Positions 41,147-51,857 of a stretch of 64,000 nucleotides of DNA are shown one piece after another. Below the pieces are notes generated by a model, which was given only the letters and a program-made list of their open reading frames with translations, ran no database searches and was not told the origin of the DNA. This DNA comes from Azolla caroliniana. Lineage: Eukaryota; Polypodiophyta. A program made the translations under genes and the position numbers. The stretch spans positions 17,112,001 through 17,176,000 of the forward strand of contig JBHGNT010000001.1 in NCBI GenBank assembly GCA_043228905.1. Reading direction: 5' to 3'. Numbering within the stretch: the stretch's first letter is position 1; every line of letters begins with the position of its first letter.

Positions 41147-41620
41147 TGTTACCGATTAGGAACACTGTCTATGCTCAGTCCTTCGAGGTAGACCTCAAGG
41201 TGACCATGTTACAAGGAATGGAACCGTCTTCGCGTAAGGAATAATGGGATACCACCTCGTATCCTGGAAGCGTATAAGGGGGATAGCTACAACCGAACTC
41301 CTTAGGAAGTGCACTAGTACATGCACCTACGCTTACACACACTTACGATTTAAACAGTACGCACCAAAGTAACAATGGGCGATTACGTAGATAGACACAG
41401 ATAATGCGCAGAGGTTAGAGAAGATAGGATTCTATTAGAAAAACGTCCTGCACTCAAAAATTACACACTACCTCTTACAGAGGATTTCTACCCTTTATAT
41501 ACATAGGGTTTTTATCCATTCACCCTTCCCGCGTGAACCGTTACATGTGTTTCTTAACGCTTTACTATATTATAATGTTTCTGCACTTCTGTCCGCCGGT
41601 TACGATTCCGACGTACAACA
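41147..41620 (-). repeat. Tat-C 3' LTR
   Basis: 474 bp; on plus TGTTACCGATTAGGAAC...ACGTACAACA. The first 115 bp recur at 55258-55373. A TATA box on minus (TATATAAAGGG) is at about 41491-41502. Confidence 0.82.
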
Positions 41621-41661
41621 CCTGGCACACTTGTGGGACAGTGCCATGGCACATCGGACCC
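41621..41661 (-). other. Tat-C pre-LTR motif
   Basis: On minus: GGTCCGATGT...CACTGTCCCACAAG...GTGCCAGG, directly before the LTR start TGTTG. It aligns with 23153-23191 and 57405-57443. Confidence 0.75.
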
Positions 41662-41667
41662 ATCCCT

Positions 41668-42850
41668 TTATTCTTCCTCCAGAATATCCCGGATGTTTGG
41701 TTCCACTCCTACATACTGGTCTGGGGACGGCGTAGTGCCCATAGGCGCATCATTGCGTGGTTGCATGTCTTGTACTTGCTCGGTGGGGTTTTCCATGGTG
41801 TCAATGTCTCCTTGCGTGCTCGGACCCGACTCTACTAGCTCATTCCATTCTACTGTGGCTGGCTCTTCCATCAGCGAGCTTTGGGTAGGCTGAGGCTCTG
41901 TCTTGTCTGTAACTTCCTTAGTGTTGCCAGCCATAGTTGTCATCTCTAGTGAGTTGGGCTGAGGTTCCTCCTATTCGACAGTATCACTTTTCGGTATCAC
42001 GATAGGCTCCTCTCTTGGCTGCGTGCTGCCTAGTTCCATGATTCAGCGAAACATATCCTCCTGACTTTCACCGAAATCGTCCAGTAGATGCGCGAGTTTC
42101 TTGGAGTGCTGGTCTGCTAGCGTGTGATAATCCTGTGCTAGGTCCTCGCGTATTGCCGCAATGCCTTCCTCATTGAGTTTCTAGAAAAATCGGCCTTCTT
42201 TCCTACGGTTCTCCCAGTCCGCCTAGTAGGTATGCAACTTCGCCACTTGTGTTGCCCACGCCATCCAGCCTTTGTCTAGCGCTGCTTGTAATTGCGTCGT
42301 AAACATCTCCCGATTTGTTTGAAGAAGTTCGCGCATGTTGTCAGTTATTACTTGGCAACGGTTTTGCGCTTCTTCCAAGGTTTATTTGAGGTTTTCGATT
42401 TCTTGCTTATTAACCGCATCCGCTTCCTCAGCCCATATCTGAGATTCTTTCGAGTGTAATTACTCCAACTTGCCCATTTCATTGTTTAGGCGGACTTCGA
42501 CCTGATGCCTCACCTCCTGTTCTCGTACGAACTGCTCATCGTACCATGCTTTTTTCTTTTCCAATAACGCCCGGAGTCCTGCGATCGCTACTTCCAACTT
42601 TTGGGCTTCCTCCCGTAGTTTGATGTTTTATTCTTTCATGTAGGTGTGCGCTGCTACCTCCGTTTCGAGTTTCTCTTTGAGTGCCTTCATTGCCTTTCGG
42701 CCTTTGGCCCGGATGTCCTTTTCTCTGTTGGACGATTGGCGGAGTTTGGAGCGGAGGCAGTCAATCTCGGACTCCGCAAGCTACGTAGCCCTTTTTGCTT
42801 TAGCAACGATGGCGTATTGTGCCGCAATCTCCTCCTGTAAGGTTATCGAG
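41668..42850 (-). pseudogene. Tat-C ORF3, coiled-coil C-terminal part
   Basis: Minus-strand coiled coil from EEIAAQYAIVAKAKRAT at 42835 to the acidic tail EPNIRDILEEE and stop at 41668. It includes NRRKEGRFF and IAAIREDLAQDYHTLADQ, which align with NRRKEGDDCYM and IRDELAEDFQALAEDQ of Tat-1 ORF3. At least six in-frame stops (TAG or TAA) are seen. It continues upstream at 51858 beyond gypsy-B. Confidence 0.78.
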
Positions 42851-43275
42851 TGTTAAGAGTAGTACTAAAACAGAGATAGAATTAGTACTAGAGAAGGGAA
42901 GTACTATTAGTACTAAGAGGACAAGACTGCGTAAGACTCCCGAGAGGGAGGAAAGAGAAGAGAAGAGAGAGAGAGATGATGATGATAACAGATGATATAT
43001 TATAGGAAGAGTAAGTACAAGATGGCTATGAGGCTTAAGACTGGCGTTGAACCAATTTGGTTCAAAATAATGCCTTGTGCCTTCTTTTATAGTGTTCCTC
43101 GGAGTAATCCTGAAGCTTCTAGAATGTTCTAGAGGAATCTGGAATATACATTAATTTCCTATAATAAAATATAAATGAAAATAATATCCTATGTATTACA
43201 ATAGATGGTATAATGGTCAAGAGCTCGACCCATATAACATACGGTCATGGGTTCGAGTCTTGCCATATCATGACA
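42851..43275 (-). repeat. gypsy-B 3' LTR
   Basis: 425 bp; on minus TGTCATGATATGGCAAGAC...CTACTCTTAACA. TATA box on minus ACTATAAAAGAAGG (about 43083-43096). Palindromic TAGTACTA units at 42860-42930. Confidence 0.88.
43203..43270 (+). repeat. tRNA-like segment in the gypsy-B 3' LTR
   Basis: ATGGTATAATGGTCAAGAGC (A-box-like), then GGTCATGGGTTCGAGTCTTG (B box). It is the best preserved copy. The TTCGAGT loop is flanked by only partly pairing arms, so it is probably tRNA-derived rather than an active tRNA. Confidence 0.62.
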
Positions 43276-44490
43276 CAAGCTCCCCCTTAAGATGACGAGT
43301 GGAACGAGTCGGCAATGATTGCGGACCGGGTTTGTTCGGATAGTTTCGGCGGAACTCAGCAAGAAGATCTTGAGGATTGGCGACATGCTCGACAGGTTCC
43401 CAAGTACGTTCGCTCGGACTATAGCCGAGCCAATCGACCAAGGAATAAAGTTTGTTGCGAACAAGTTTGGAATCGAGGACGGCAACAACTTCATACTCTG
43501 GGCCGGCTTCCAACTCAAGCGGGGGCGGCGATGGTATAACACGATCGGGAATAGTGTTTGCTTTATAAGGTTCAAGAAGAGAGCTATGGAAAACTGGATG
43601 TATCTTAAGATGCGGAGGGAGATCAAGGCAAAACGTGACATCATTAACCTTACTAGTAATACGGAAAGGACCGAGTCGTCGATAATCCAACTTGTCGCAC
43701 GGTCGAGTAGTCTTGATGTCACAACGTAAGAGCCATACTCGATCTCCAATGGAAAAAGAGGAGGGAAACCGATGACGATCCACATAAGTCTTCTGTGTGT
43801 GTTGAGCCTGATGAAGATGAGTAGAGATATCCATCTGGATATTGCGTAGCCTCTCCAAATGATCCTCGGCACGAGGATTGGTAGGTAGCTCTGGGGTGTC
43901 AATCACCAACCAGCAAGGATGAGATTCGGTATAAGCGTAAAATGGGGAGACCCGAATCGAGGAGTGAACAACATTATTATATGCAAACTCTGCAAAGTGG
44001 AGAAGCTCGGCCCAATCGTTCTGTTGATAACTCAGAAAACATCGGAGATATTGTTCCAGCGTTTGGTTTGTTCGTTCCACCAGCCCATCGGTCTAGGATG
44101 GTAGCCGGAGGAGAGGTTGCAAGAGACCTTGAGCATCTTGAAGAGATGCTGCCAAAATTTGGAGACGAATTGAGGTCCTTGGTCACTGATGATGATATCT
44201 GGGAGGCCATGATGCTGAAATACCTCACGCATGACAAGGGCAGCGGTTTCCTCGCTAGTGATGGCCTTAGTACACCGCACAAAATGTGCCATCTTGGTAT
44301 ATCAATCAACAACGGTTAAGATAGCATCGAACCCCTTCGAGACCGGCAGATTTGTGATACAATCAAGACAAATAGACTACCACGGCTTACTTGGAATCGG
44401 TAAGGGTTCCATCGAGCCATATGGATGGTGTCGGGGCATCTTTGCTCGGCAGCAAGCATGACAAGTCCGAACATAGTCGTTGACAAAACA
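43268..44490 (-). pseudogene. gypsy-B integrase and chromodomain
   Basis: The intact stretch 43268-44080 holds ERTNQTLEQYLRCFLSYQQN (after the catalytic Glu), IGDRVWLLRCDIKTTRP and chromodomain PEYEVVAVLDSKLVRNKLYS, WLGYSPSERTWEPVEHV. Its last codons and stop overlap the polypurine tract and LTR start. Upstream, 44032-44312 has SDQGPQFVSKFWQHLFKML in another frame, so a frameshift lies near 44080, and another near 44300. Confidence 0.87.
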
Positions 44491-45345
44491 TCACATATGG
44501 GGCCACCAAAAAGATCGTTGAACGAGATCCAACGTCTTAGTACTACCGAAATGTCCCGCCGTATGGGTGTCGTGACAATTTTGGACGATTTGAAGGCGAC
44601 AAGAGCAATGAGGGACATATACAAGCTTTTTAAAGAATAACAAACCATCTTGATATTCGAATTGTCCGTAGTCCATACCTGGTTGTTGAGATTGGGAATA
44701 GGATGCCCAAGAGGTATCAATGTGCGCTAGAATGTCTTGAGGAAAACTATCTGTCTTCAAGTTTGCACGTATGGCATCAGTAATCCGGGAATCCATTGGG
44801 GTGTGAAAAATTCTCGTTGTGTGCAATCGTGTTGGTCCCAAGACTACTTGCTTTTGATTATTAAACGTTGGATCACCAGGATGAGGTGCAAGATATGAAT
44901 GCCATGATAGCGCATCTGCTTTTCCTTGCTGCTTCCCCGGTCGATATGTGATTTTGAAGTCAAAACGCATGAGGAATTGAGCCCACCGAGCTTGCCGTCG
45001 ATTTAGCACCCGAGCATTCTAGAAACAAGCAAGACTTTTGTGATCACTAAAGAAGATGACCTGATGTGGAGAGCCCTCTAAGAAATGCCGCCATTGCACA
45101 AAGGAATCCACGATGGCTAATAACTCCTTGTCATGTATTTCGTAGTTGATTTCCGCGACATCGAATTTGCAGGAATGAAAAGCCACAGGATGTAACTCTT
45201 CTTTATCTCCTTGTTGAGAAGGGATGCTATCGAGGGTGAAATCCGATGCGTCAACCTCCATGATGAATGGTTTGTTTGTATCCACATGAGCTAGAATAGG
45301 AGCTGATGTAAAGGCTTTCTTAAGATGCCGAAAAGCCATGTCCAC
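44491..45345 (-). pseudogene. gypsy-B RNase H and integrase zinc region
   Basis: RNase H: FIMEVDASDFTLDSIPSQQG, HDKELLAIVDSFVQWRHFLE, HKSLACF, then a TAG near 45017, LNRRQARWAQFLMRFDFKIT, GKQQGKADALS. The zinc region begins at NCHDTHTAGHFGSTKTLDLV near 44530. Confidence 0.86.
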
Positions 45346-46208
45346 TTCATTGGACCAAAGAAATGCTTGCAGTAGAAGTTAGCAAAACCTAGAAAACATT
45401 GTACATCTCGTACCGACCGTGGAATTTGCCACTCTAGCACAATTTGGACTTTAGCTTGATCCATGGAGATGCCCTTTGAGGAGATGACATAGCCTAGAAA
45501 TTCCACTTGCTGGCAGTCAAAGCTACATTTTTCTAGCTTGGCATAAAGAACATTCTCGCGGAGTCGTTTTAGTACTAATAGTACATGAGAATCGTGCTCT
45601 GCCTGGGTCTTCAAATAAATCAATAGATCATCTACATAGATGATCAAACAGATATCCAAGAGGTCTCTAAATATATCATTTGCCATGTGTTGGAAGACTG
45701 CGGATGCATTGGTTAGACCGAACAATATAGCAGTATATTTGAAATGCCCATACCGCGTGCGAAAGGCGGTCTTCCATTCATCTCCCGGTCGGATCCACAC
45801 GAGGTTATACACTCCTCATAGATCGATTTTTGTAAAAACTTGGCAGCATTAACTCGCTCTAAAAGACTTGATATAAGAGGAAGTGCATACCTATTCCGGA
45901 TGGTGACTTTATTCAAGCCGCGATAATCAACGACGAGACGAAGTGAGCCATCTTTCTTCTTGACAAAGAAGATGGGTGCACCGGCCAGAGATTTCGAATG
46001 TCGAATAAACCCGCTTGCCAAGTTCTCCTCTATGTAGGCTCGAAGGACTTCTAACTCGGTGGGTGACAAGTTGTAAATTTGTCCACATGGTGGCTCTACT
46101 CCTGGTTGTAAATCAATGAGACAATCATAGGGATGATGATGAGGAAGAGTACTAGATTTTACCTTGTCAAATACATCGGCATAAGGATGATATTTCGCCG
46201 GAAGTTGC
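45291..46208 (-). pseudogene. gypsy-B reverse transcriptase
   Basis: LSPTELEVLRAYIEENLASG, LRLVVDYRGLNKVTIRN, then a frameshift near 45800, DEWKTAFRTRYGHFKYTA and active site YVDDLLIYL (both Asp). WQIPRSVRDVQCFLGFANFY ends it, with a further frameshift at about 45330-45370. Confidence 0.88.
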
Positions 46209-46209
46209 A

Positions 46210-46671
46210 CTAAGGATTCCTCCTTAATAGTGCTAGAAGGATGTACTCATATTGCAAATAGGAACATTGCCTCCTTGTGTCCTTCTTCACGTAATTGCGT
46301 AGTGAAATGGTCGAAACTCGATGAGTAGATTCATGGGGTTGTCGATGTAGGACTTCTCTTGTTCTCCAATCTATGTCTGGATTATGTAATTGAAACCAAG
46401 GTAATCCTAGGACAATGGGATGCTCTGGACTACTAATTATATTAAATGCTACTACACACACAAAACTACCTAGGACAATTTGAATGGGTTCTGACTCTTC
46501 TACAATATTCCCGAAAGCAATGGGACGACCATCAATGACTACTACAGATGCGGGGCAAGGAAATTTTCTTAAGGATATCTGAGAAGCTTGGGCAAAACTT
46601 CGATCCATGAAACAGGAATTAGCTCCGGAATCTAAAAGTGCTAGGACGTGTACTGGGGAGTACTTTTAGTA
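46210..46671 (-). pseudogene. gypsy-B protease, cut by foldback element
   Basis: LLDSGANSCFMDRSFAQASQ-like text (the LDSGAN part at about 46605-46640), then PASVVVIDGRPIAFGNIVEE and VLGLPWFQLHNPDIDW. Upstream residues lie at 50159-50240 across the insertion. Comparison with the uninterrupted gypsy-A site gives the exact insertion point. Confidence 0.85.
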
Positions 46672-46675
46672 CTAA
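46672..46675. repeat. CTAA duplication, left of foldback element
   Basis: CTAA, second half of a TAGTACTAA palindrome, is repeated at 50159-50162. The uninterrupted gypsy-A homologue has it once. Confidence 0.75.
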
Positions 46676-48115
46676 AACACGTTTGCGTTCACAAGTGGAA
46701 GGATCACGCACAAGTGGAAGGATAAGGAATATTCCGTTTGATTTTGGGGTTTTTTTTTCCATTTCACAAAACGTCTTGACACTAGTATCACATGTTCTCC
46801 AAAACTTGATGAAAAAGTTGAAAATTTCACCATTTGGTAAAATTGAAAAATGCGAAATTTGGGTAAAATATGAAAAGTAACTTTGTGGATTTTTAAAGAA
46901 AAATGACAACTAATAAGTTTTTAGATCTTAAAGAAATCAAAGTAGAATATTTCAAAACAATGTGCGTTTTTATTCCATTCGATAAAATGTTGTCTAAATT
47001 TGTTACATATAGTTGCACAATAAATACATTTGGGAGTTATTTGCATGACTATCATCATTCTTTTCATGAGAATCACTACTATAGATAATATACAATTGTG
47101 ACTCTTCCTCCTCATCTTCCAATGTACCAATCAAATCATTGTCTTCACCAAATGGTATCTCCAAATTTTGTGCAATAAATCTTCTTCGCCTTCAATCTGA
47201 GATATCTTCTAGACTTGCTAATATCTCTTTTATTATGCATATCGTTGTTGTCCTTATACATCCAACTTTTGTTTGTGTAAAGTCATACATAATGATATCC
47301 ACCTCATTAATGTCAATGATAGATGTATTACAAAGGTTTAATACATCATCACGTCCAAAACTTTACCAATGCAGAATTGGTACCCTAGGTCATGGCCATC
47401 TACATGTGTAGCTTTTAATATCCCCATCTTGAGTTCTTGCAATTTTCCTTCTCATCTGAGTTATGCTTGTGTTGTCATCCTTCGTTCCAACTATAAAGAT
47501 TAACATTAAGTAGTGATTAAGAACCACGCGAACACTTTATGGACCATGTAAATGGCATTTGCAAGGTTCAATTACCATCAACGCAATTATTAATAGTTTT
47601 TTGTTAATCAATGATGCACATGTTCACCATAAAGTATCTTGTTGTACAACATACTTGTTTGCACTATCGATATGCATCTTTTTCTCTTGTTAAAACAAAC
47701 ATTTTAGTACAATTCAAGTTCATGTTTAAAAAACCTCTTTTATTTGAAAAACAACAAGATTTTAAACATTAAGTCAATATGTTGTATCGAGTTGATGTAA
47801 AAAATAGAGTTTTCATCATAATTCCATACAATGTATTGAATTCGTGCTCAAAGTTTTTATTACTAGATTTAAAAAATAATGATAATAATAAATTGTGCTT
47901 GAGTTCATCTAGAAAACCATAATTTTTCATCACAATTCGATATAATGTATTGAGTTCATGCTTAAAGTAATTTTTTCTAATTTTTTCAATTTTGTTTCAA
48001 TTTTTGTCAATTTTTTAAATTTTTTTATTGATTTTGTTTTATTTTTTAAAAATCAATTTGATACATTGTATTGACTTGTGATAAAAGCTCTGGTTTTTTC
48101 ATCACTTATTAAAGC
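46676..48115 (+). repeat. Foldback element, left arm
   Basis: Inverted copy of 49015-50158. Landmarks found in both: AGTATCACATGTT (46787 and 50042), AAATGGCATTTGCAA (47549 and 49522), TATCTTGTTGT (47634 and 49444), TCTGGTTTTTTCATCAC (48088 and 49035). It contains an extra segment of about 300 bp (around 46960-47400) that has no clear right-arm partner. Confidence 0.82.
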
Positions 48116-48840
48116 TCAATTTTGTTTTAGAAAAAAAACAAAATACCAAAATAAAATAGAAAAAAATATAATTTTTTAAAAAAAAAAATCCAAAATTAAA
48201 CTTTTCATGTCATGATATGGTAGGACTTGAACCCATGACCTTATGATACATGGGTCAATCTCTTGACCATTAGACCATACATTGTAGTACATAAAATATT
48301 ATTTTTATCACTTATTAAAGCTTAAATTGTTTTTAGAAAAAAAACAAAACACCAAAATAAAATAGGAAAAAATGTAATTATTTATTTTAAAAAATCCGAA
48401 GTAAAACTTTTAACATGAACTCGATATGGCATATCAAGTTCATGTAAAAAAGTTAGCTTAGTTCATGTCATGATATGGTAGGACTCAAACCCATGACCTT
48501 ACACTACATGGGTCAAGCTTTTGACCATTAGACCATACATTATAATACATAAAGTATTATTTTCATCACTTATTAAAACTCAAATTGGTTTTAGAAAAAA
48601 AACAAAACACCAAAATAAAATAGGAAAAAATGTAATTATTTTTAAAACAAAATCCGAAATAAAACTTTAAACATGAACTCGATACGGCGTATCGAGTTCA
48701 TGTAAAAGAATTAGATTAACTCATTTCATGATATGGTAAGACTCGAACCCATGACCTTATGCTACATGGGTCGAGCTCTTGACCATTAGACCATACATTG
48801 TAATATATAAAATATTATTTTCATTTTACTATATCAAGCG
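48116..48840 (-). repeat. Three tandem 258 bp units with tRNA-like segments
   Basis: Units recur with GATATGGTAGGAC at 48214, 48471 and 48730 (periods of about 257 and 259). Each has a tRNA-like segment on minus (GGTCTAATGGTCAAGAG..., GGGTTCGAGTC...) and an AT-rich spacer with AAAACACCAAAATAAAATAG. They derive from the start of a gypsy-A/B LTR. Confidence 0.82.
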
Positions 48841-49010
48841 TTCCTTGTATATTCTTGTCACATAGTATATCGATGTCATCATCATTCCCTCTCAGTCCCT
48901 CTCTCTCTCTCTCTCACTCTCTATCTCTTCTTTTTTCAAGTGTTCTACACCTTAAATTCTTCTTCGTACTAATATTTCTCTCTTAGTACTAATTTCGTCT
49001 CTGTCTTAGA
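48725..49010 (+). repeat. Captured gypsy-A/B LTR remnant in the loop
   Basis: Starts at the third tRNA-like unit and runs through ACATAGTATAT, ATCATCATTCCCTCTC, GTTCTACACC and TAGTACTAATTTC to TCTGTCTTAG, the order seen in the gypsy-A 3' LTR, with the middle deleted. Confidence 0.75.
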
Positions 49011-49014
49011 ATTT

Positions 49015-50158
49015 ATTTTTTTGAGCTTGAATAAGTGATGAAAAAACCAGAGTTTTTATCACAAGTTGATACAATGTATCGAGTTCATGTTTAAAATTAT
49101 TAATTTTTCCATAAAAAAAATAAAAAATTTGAAAAAAAATAAAAAATATTGAAACAAATTGAAAATGTTTTTTTAAAAATTAGAAAAAATTACTTTAAAC
49201 ATGAACTCGATACATTGTATTGAATTGTGATGAAAAATCTGGTTTTTCTATGAACTCAAGCTTAATTTATTATTATTATTATTATTTAAATCTGGTAAAA
49301 AAACTTTGAACATGAATTTAATATATTGTATAGAGTTATGATGAAAACTCTATTTTTTACTTCAATACAACATATCGTGTTCATGTTTAAAACTCTTGTT
49401 GTTTTTCAAATAAAAGAGGTTTTTTAAAGATGTATGTTGCACAACAAGATACCTTATGGTAAATGTGTGCTTCATTTATTAGAAGAAAACCATTAATAAT
49501 TGTGTTGATGGTAACTGAACTTTGCAAATGCCATTTACTTCACAAAATTTGAAGGGGAATTCTTATAAGGAAGGAGATTATAACATTGTAGATACCCTGA
49601 TAACTATGTGTTATGTTCAAATTGATATATTAATGTTCACATCTAAAGTTTGACAGTTTATGAATATCGTCTACATTTTAGGAGTTGTGGATTTATCAAA
49701 ATTGTTTATGAATATTGTCTACATTTCTTGAGTTGTGAATTTATGGATGTTAATGAGCACTAATTTATAGATGATGACATTAAGGATTGCAATATTACCT
49801 TTTATACTTAAAACATTTTCAAGTCTAACAATAGATGTAACCTTAATCTTCTCAAGATGGTGAAACCATTAATCTTAACTTGTGCCTTGAGTTGACCATA
49901 ATTGTGATTTTCTTTAAGTTAACTACATTTCATATCTGCAAACCATCAACATTTAAACATTTATCCCTAAACTATTCAATTTTAGAAATTATCATTTTGA
50001 AATTTGTTAAATCTCAAAAAATTAGCAAAATTTACATGCTATTTAAAACATGTGATACTGGTGTATCAAGTTTTTGGAAATTGTCTAAATTCGCAAGATT
50101 ATAAAAGGAATCTATAAGTGGAATGCACAATCCTTCCACTTGTGAATGCAAAGGTGTT
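49015..50158 (-). repeat. Foldback element, right arm
   Basis: Inverted copy of the left arm. AT-rich, with (TTA)n and A/T runs; no coding content seen. Confidence 0.82.
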
Positions 50159-50162
50159 CTAA
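50159..50162. repeat. CTAA duplication, right of foldback element
   Basis: Copy of 46672-46675. Confidence 0.75.
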
Positions 50163-51400
50163 CCATGACTTGGGCTAGGAACACATTGCTAACTTTCTTG
50201 GAGGGAATGGAACCCCTAATGGGTTGTCCAACCAAACGGATCCTATTTTGGCTGGACACAATCATTTAACTCTTCATCTAATTGACTAAGAATTTCAAAT
50301 TTGTTTGAGATACTTGGGCTAGTAGTACTATTAATACTATCAGACACTCTATTAGTACTATTGATACTATCAGACACTCCTAAGGGAAGAATTGACTCGG
50401 GTTTAGTACAGGCTACGATTTGATTTTTGTCTTCTTGGCTTGTGGGGACAATTGATTGTGATATGCCCTGGTCCACCGCAATAAAGACATAATCGATTTG
50501 CACGTTGTTGTTGCTTTTCTTCTTCCGATAACGGGCGACGTCAACGCGTGGTGTTGATCTCCATCAGTGTCGGATTATTTGCTTGAGGTATGTCTCGTGC
50601 AAACAGTTTAGCCGCGACTGAGGTGTAAGTGGGCTCCGGCCTAGAGCGTGGTATTTGTAATTGACGTTCCGAACGCCGTTCGAAAAGGCGGTTATCACAT
50701 CGGACCGCTCGACTGATTGCCTCCCTAAAAGACTTTGGTTCTTCGGGGAAGGTTAGAAGTAGATCTTTGACATCGTTTCGCAGGCCGTAGCGAAATTGCT
50801 CCATTAGTGCCTGATCATCCTAGGGAATATCTGAAGCAAGTAGACAGAAATCTGCTACGTAGGCAGAGGCTGGACGATCGCCTTGACGCAATCGTTGGAT
50901 TTTGTTGATCGTCATCCGGATGTTATCTGTATCTCCAAAGCAAGCTTTAAACTCACTAATAAAGTCTTCAAAGTTATTAAGTAAGGGTGATTGTTTTTCT
51001 AGAAGCGGAGCAAACCATGCCAAGGTTGAGCCGCTAAGCAACGTGCCTATTAGGCCGACTCGGGATGCATCAGTGGGGTATTGAGAAGGATGCATTTGAA
51101 TGACTAAGCGTACCTGATTGAGGAATCCCCTAAATTGTGATCGTTCCATCAAATTTCATAGGAAGTCCAATCTTGGGCTCTTTATGAAATCCTTGGCGAC
51201 TTGATCCTTGTTGTTGCAACGTTGCTTCGAGTTGTTGCACACGTAACGCTAACTCCCCATGTTGTTGCTGCGTTTGTTGTTTTTCTAGGGCAATTTGTTG
51301 AAGATCCCCTAACAACCGTTGGTTTTCTTGTTGCAAGGCGACAAATTTTTCTTTTAGACACTGTAGTTTGGAGAAAACAGATTGGTATTCTTGGGCGCTA
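50163..51400 (-). pseudogene. gypsy-B gag, zinc knuckle and protease start
   Basis: From right to left: Q-rich coiled coil (CLKEKF, LQQENQRLLGDLQQIALEKQ); Gag core in three pieces (GFLNQVRLVIQMHPSQYP, TLLSGSTLAWFAPLLEKQSP, FRYGLRNDVKDLLLTFPEEP, 50541-51152); zinc knuckle LCLYCGGPGHITIN (about 50465-50505, last Cys outside the matched text); a Ser/Thr-rich acidic linker (50243-50460, with SDSINST repeated); then SKKVSNVFLAQVMVR, the protease start before the foldback. Frameshifts near 51140 and 50815 (TAG in IPWDDQ-type text). Confidence 0.86.
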
Positions 51401-51481
51401 ACAAAAGCTATTGTATAGAAAAAGGATAAGAGGATGAGGGAAACCAGAAGAAAGACTAGAGGGGGGGAAATTGGTTCAAAC
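51401..51481 (-). other. gypsy-B leader
   Basis: About 80 bp between gag and the 5' LTR; on minus it begins GTTTGAACCAATTTCCCC. As in gypsy-A, no TGG-type primer site follows the LTR. Confidence 0.55.
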
Positions 51482-51857
51482 TGTCAGGAGTAGTACTAAA
51501 ACAGGGAGAGAATTAGTACTAGAGAAGGGAAGTACTATTAATACTAAGAGGACGGTAAGATTCCCGAGAGGGAGGAAAGAAAAGAGAAGAGAGAGAGAGA
51601 GAGAGAGATAGTGAGGACGAGAGAGAGAGAGATGATGATAACAGATGATATATTATAGGAAGAGTAAGTACAAGATGGCTATGAGGCTTAAGACTGGCGT
51701 TGAACTAATTTGGTTCAAAATAATGCCTAGTGCCTTCTTTTATAGTGTTCTTAGGAGTAATCCTGAACCTTCTAGAATGTTCCAAAGAAATTTGGAATAT
51801 ACATTAATTTCCTATAATAAAACTTAAATGAAAATAATATCCTACATATTACAATAG
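51482..51857 (-). repeat. gypsy-B 5' LTR, truncated
   Basis: 376 bp matching 42851-43203 apart from small indels; it ends at CATATTACAATAG, so the first 70-75 bp (the tRNA-like part) are absent. Directly next to it is Tat-C ORF3. Confidence 0.87.

Larger units (their letters stand above)
46676..50158. mobile_element. Foldback element: 3.5 kb inverted repeat with captured LTR
   Basis: The ends AACACGTTTGCGTTCACAAG and, inverted, AACACCTTTGCATTCACAAG are followed by matching sequence through most of both arms: about 1.44 kb on the left (46676-48115) and 1.14 kb on the right (49015-50158). The AT-rich loop holds three 258 bp tandem units and a piece of gypsy-A/B-family LTR. No transposase ORF is visible. 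The 4 bp CTAA (or 3 bp TAA) duplication and exact empty site in gypsy-A show that it moved as a unit. It is a non-autonomous DNA transposon of foldback form; superfamily uncertain. Confidence 0.85.
42851..51857 (-). mobile_element. gypsy-B: second gypsy-A-family chromodomain element
   Basis: Minus strand, inserted in Tat-C ORF3. 3' LTR 42851-43275 (full) and 5' LTR 51482-51857 (lacking the first 75 bp or so). gag, zinc knuckle, protease, RT, RNase H, integrase and chromodomain are all recognisable, with several frameshifts. The protease carries the 3483 bp foldback element at 46676-50158. Confidence 0.88.

Noticed and set aside
42644-42856. Plus-strand ORFs at 42644-42856 and 41533-41893 as genes
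   Set aside because: They are antisense shadows of Tat-C ORF3 and its LTR.
43203-43270. Functional tRNA gene
   Set aside because: A- and B-box-like parts are good, but the acceptor arms do not pair and there is no clear standard anticodon arm. The same applies to 63113-63181, apart from its T-arm.
48116-48840. CRISPR array or satellite DNA
   Set aside because: Only three long units with diverging spacer-less sequence, inside a plant foldback element; they are local duplications of an LTR start.
46676-50158. CACTA (En/Spm) or hAT element
   Set aside because: The ends are AACAC, not CACTA, and the duplication is 3-4 bp, not 8. PIF/Harbinger (TAA/TTA target) stays possible but unproven.
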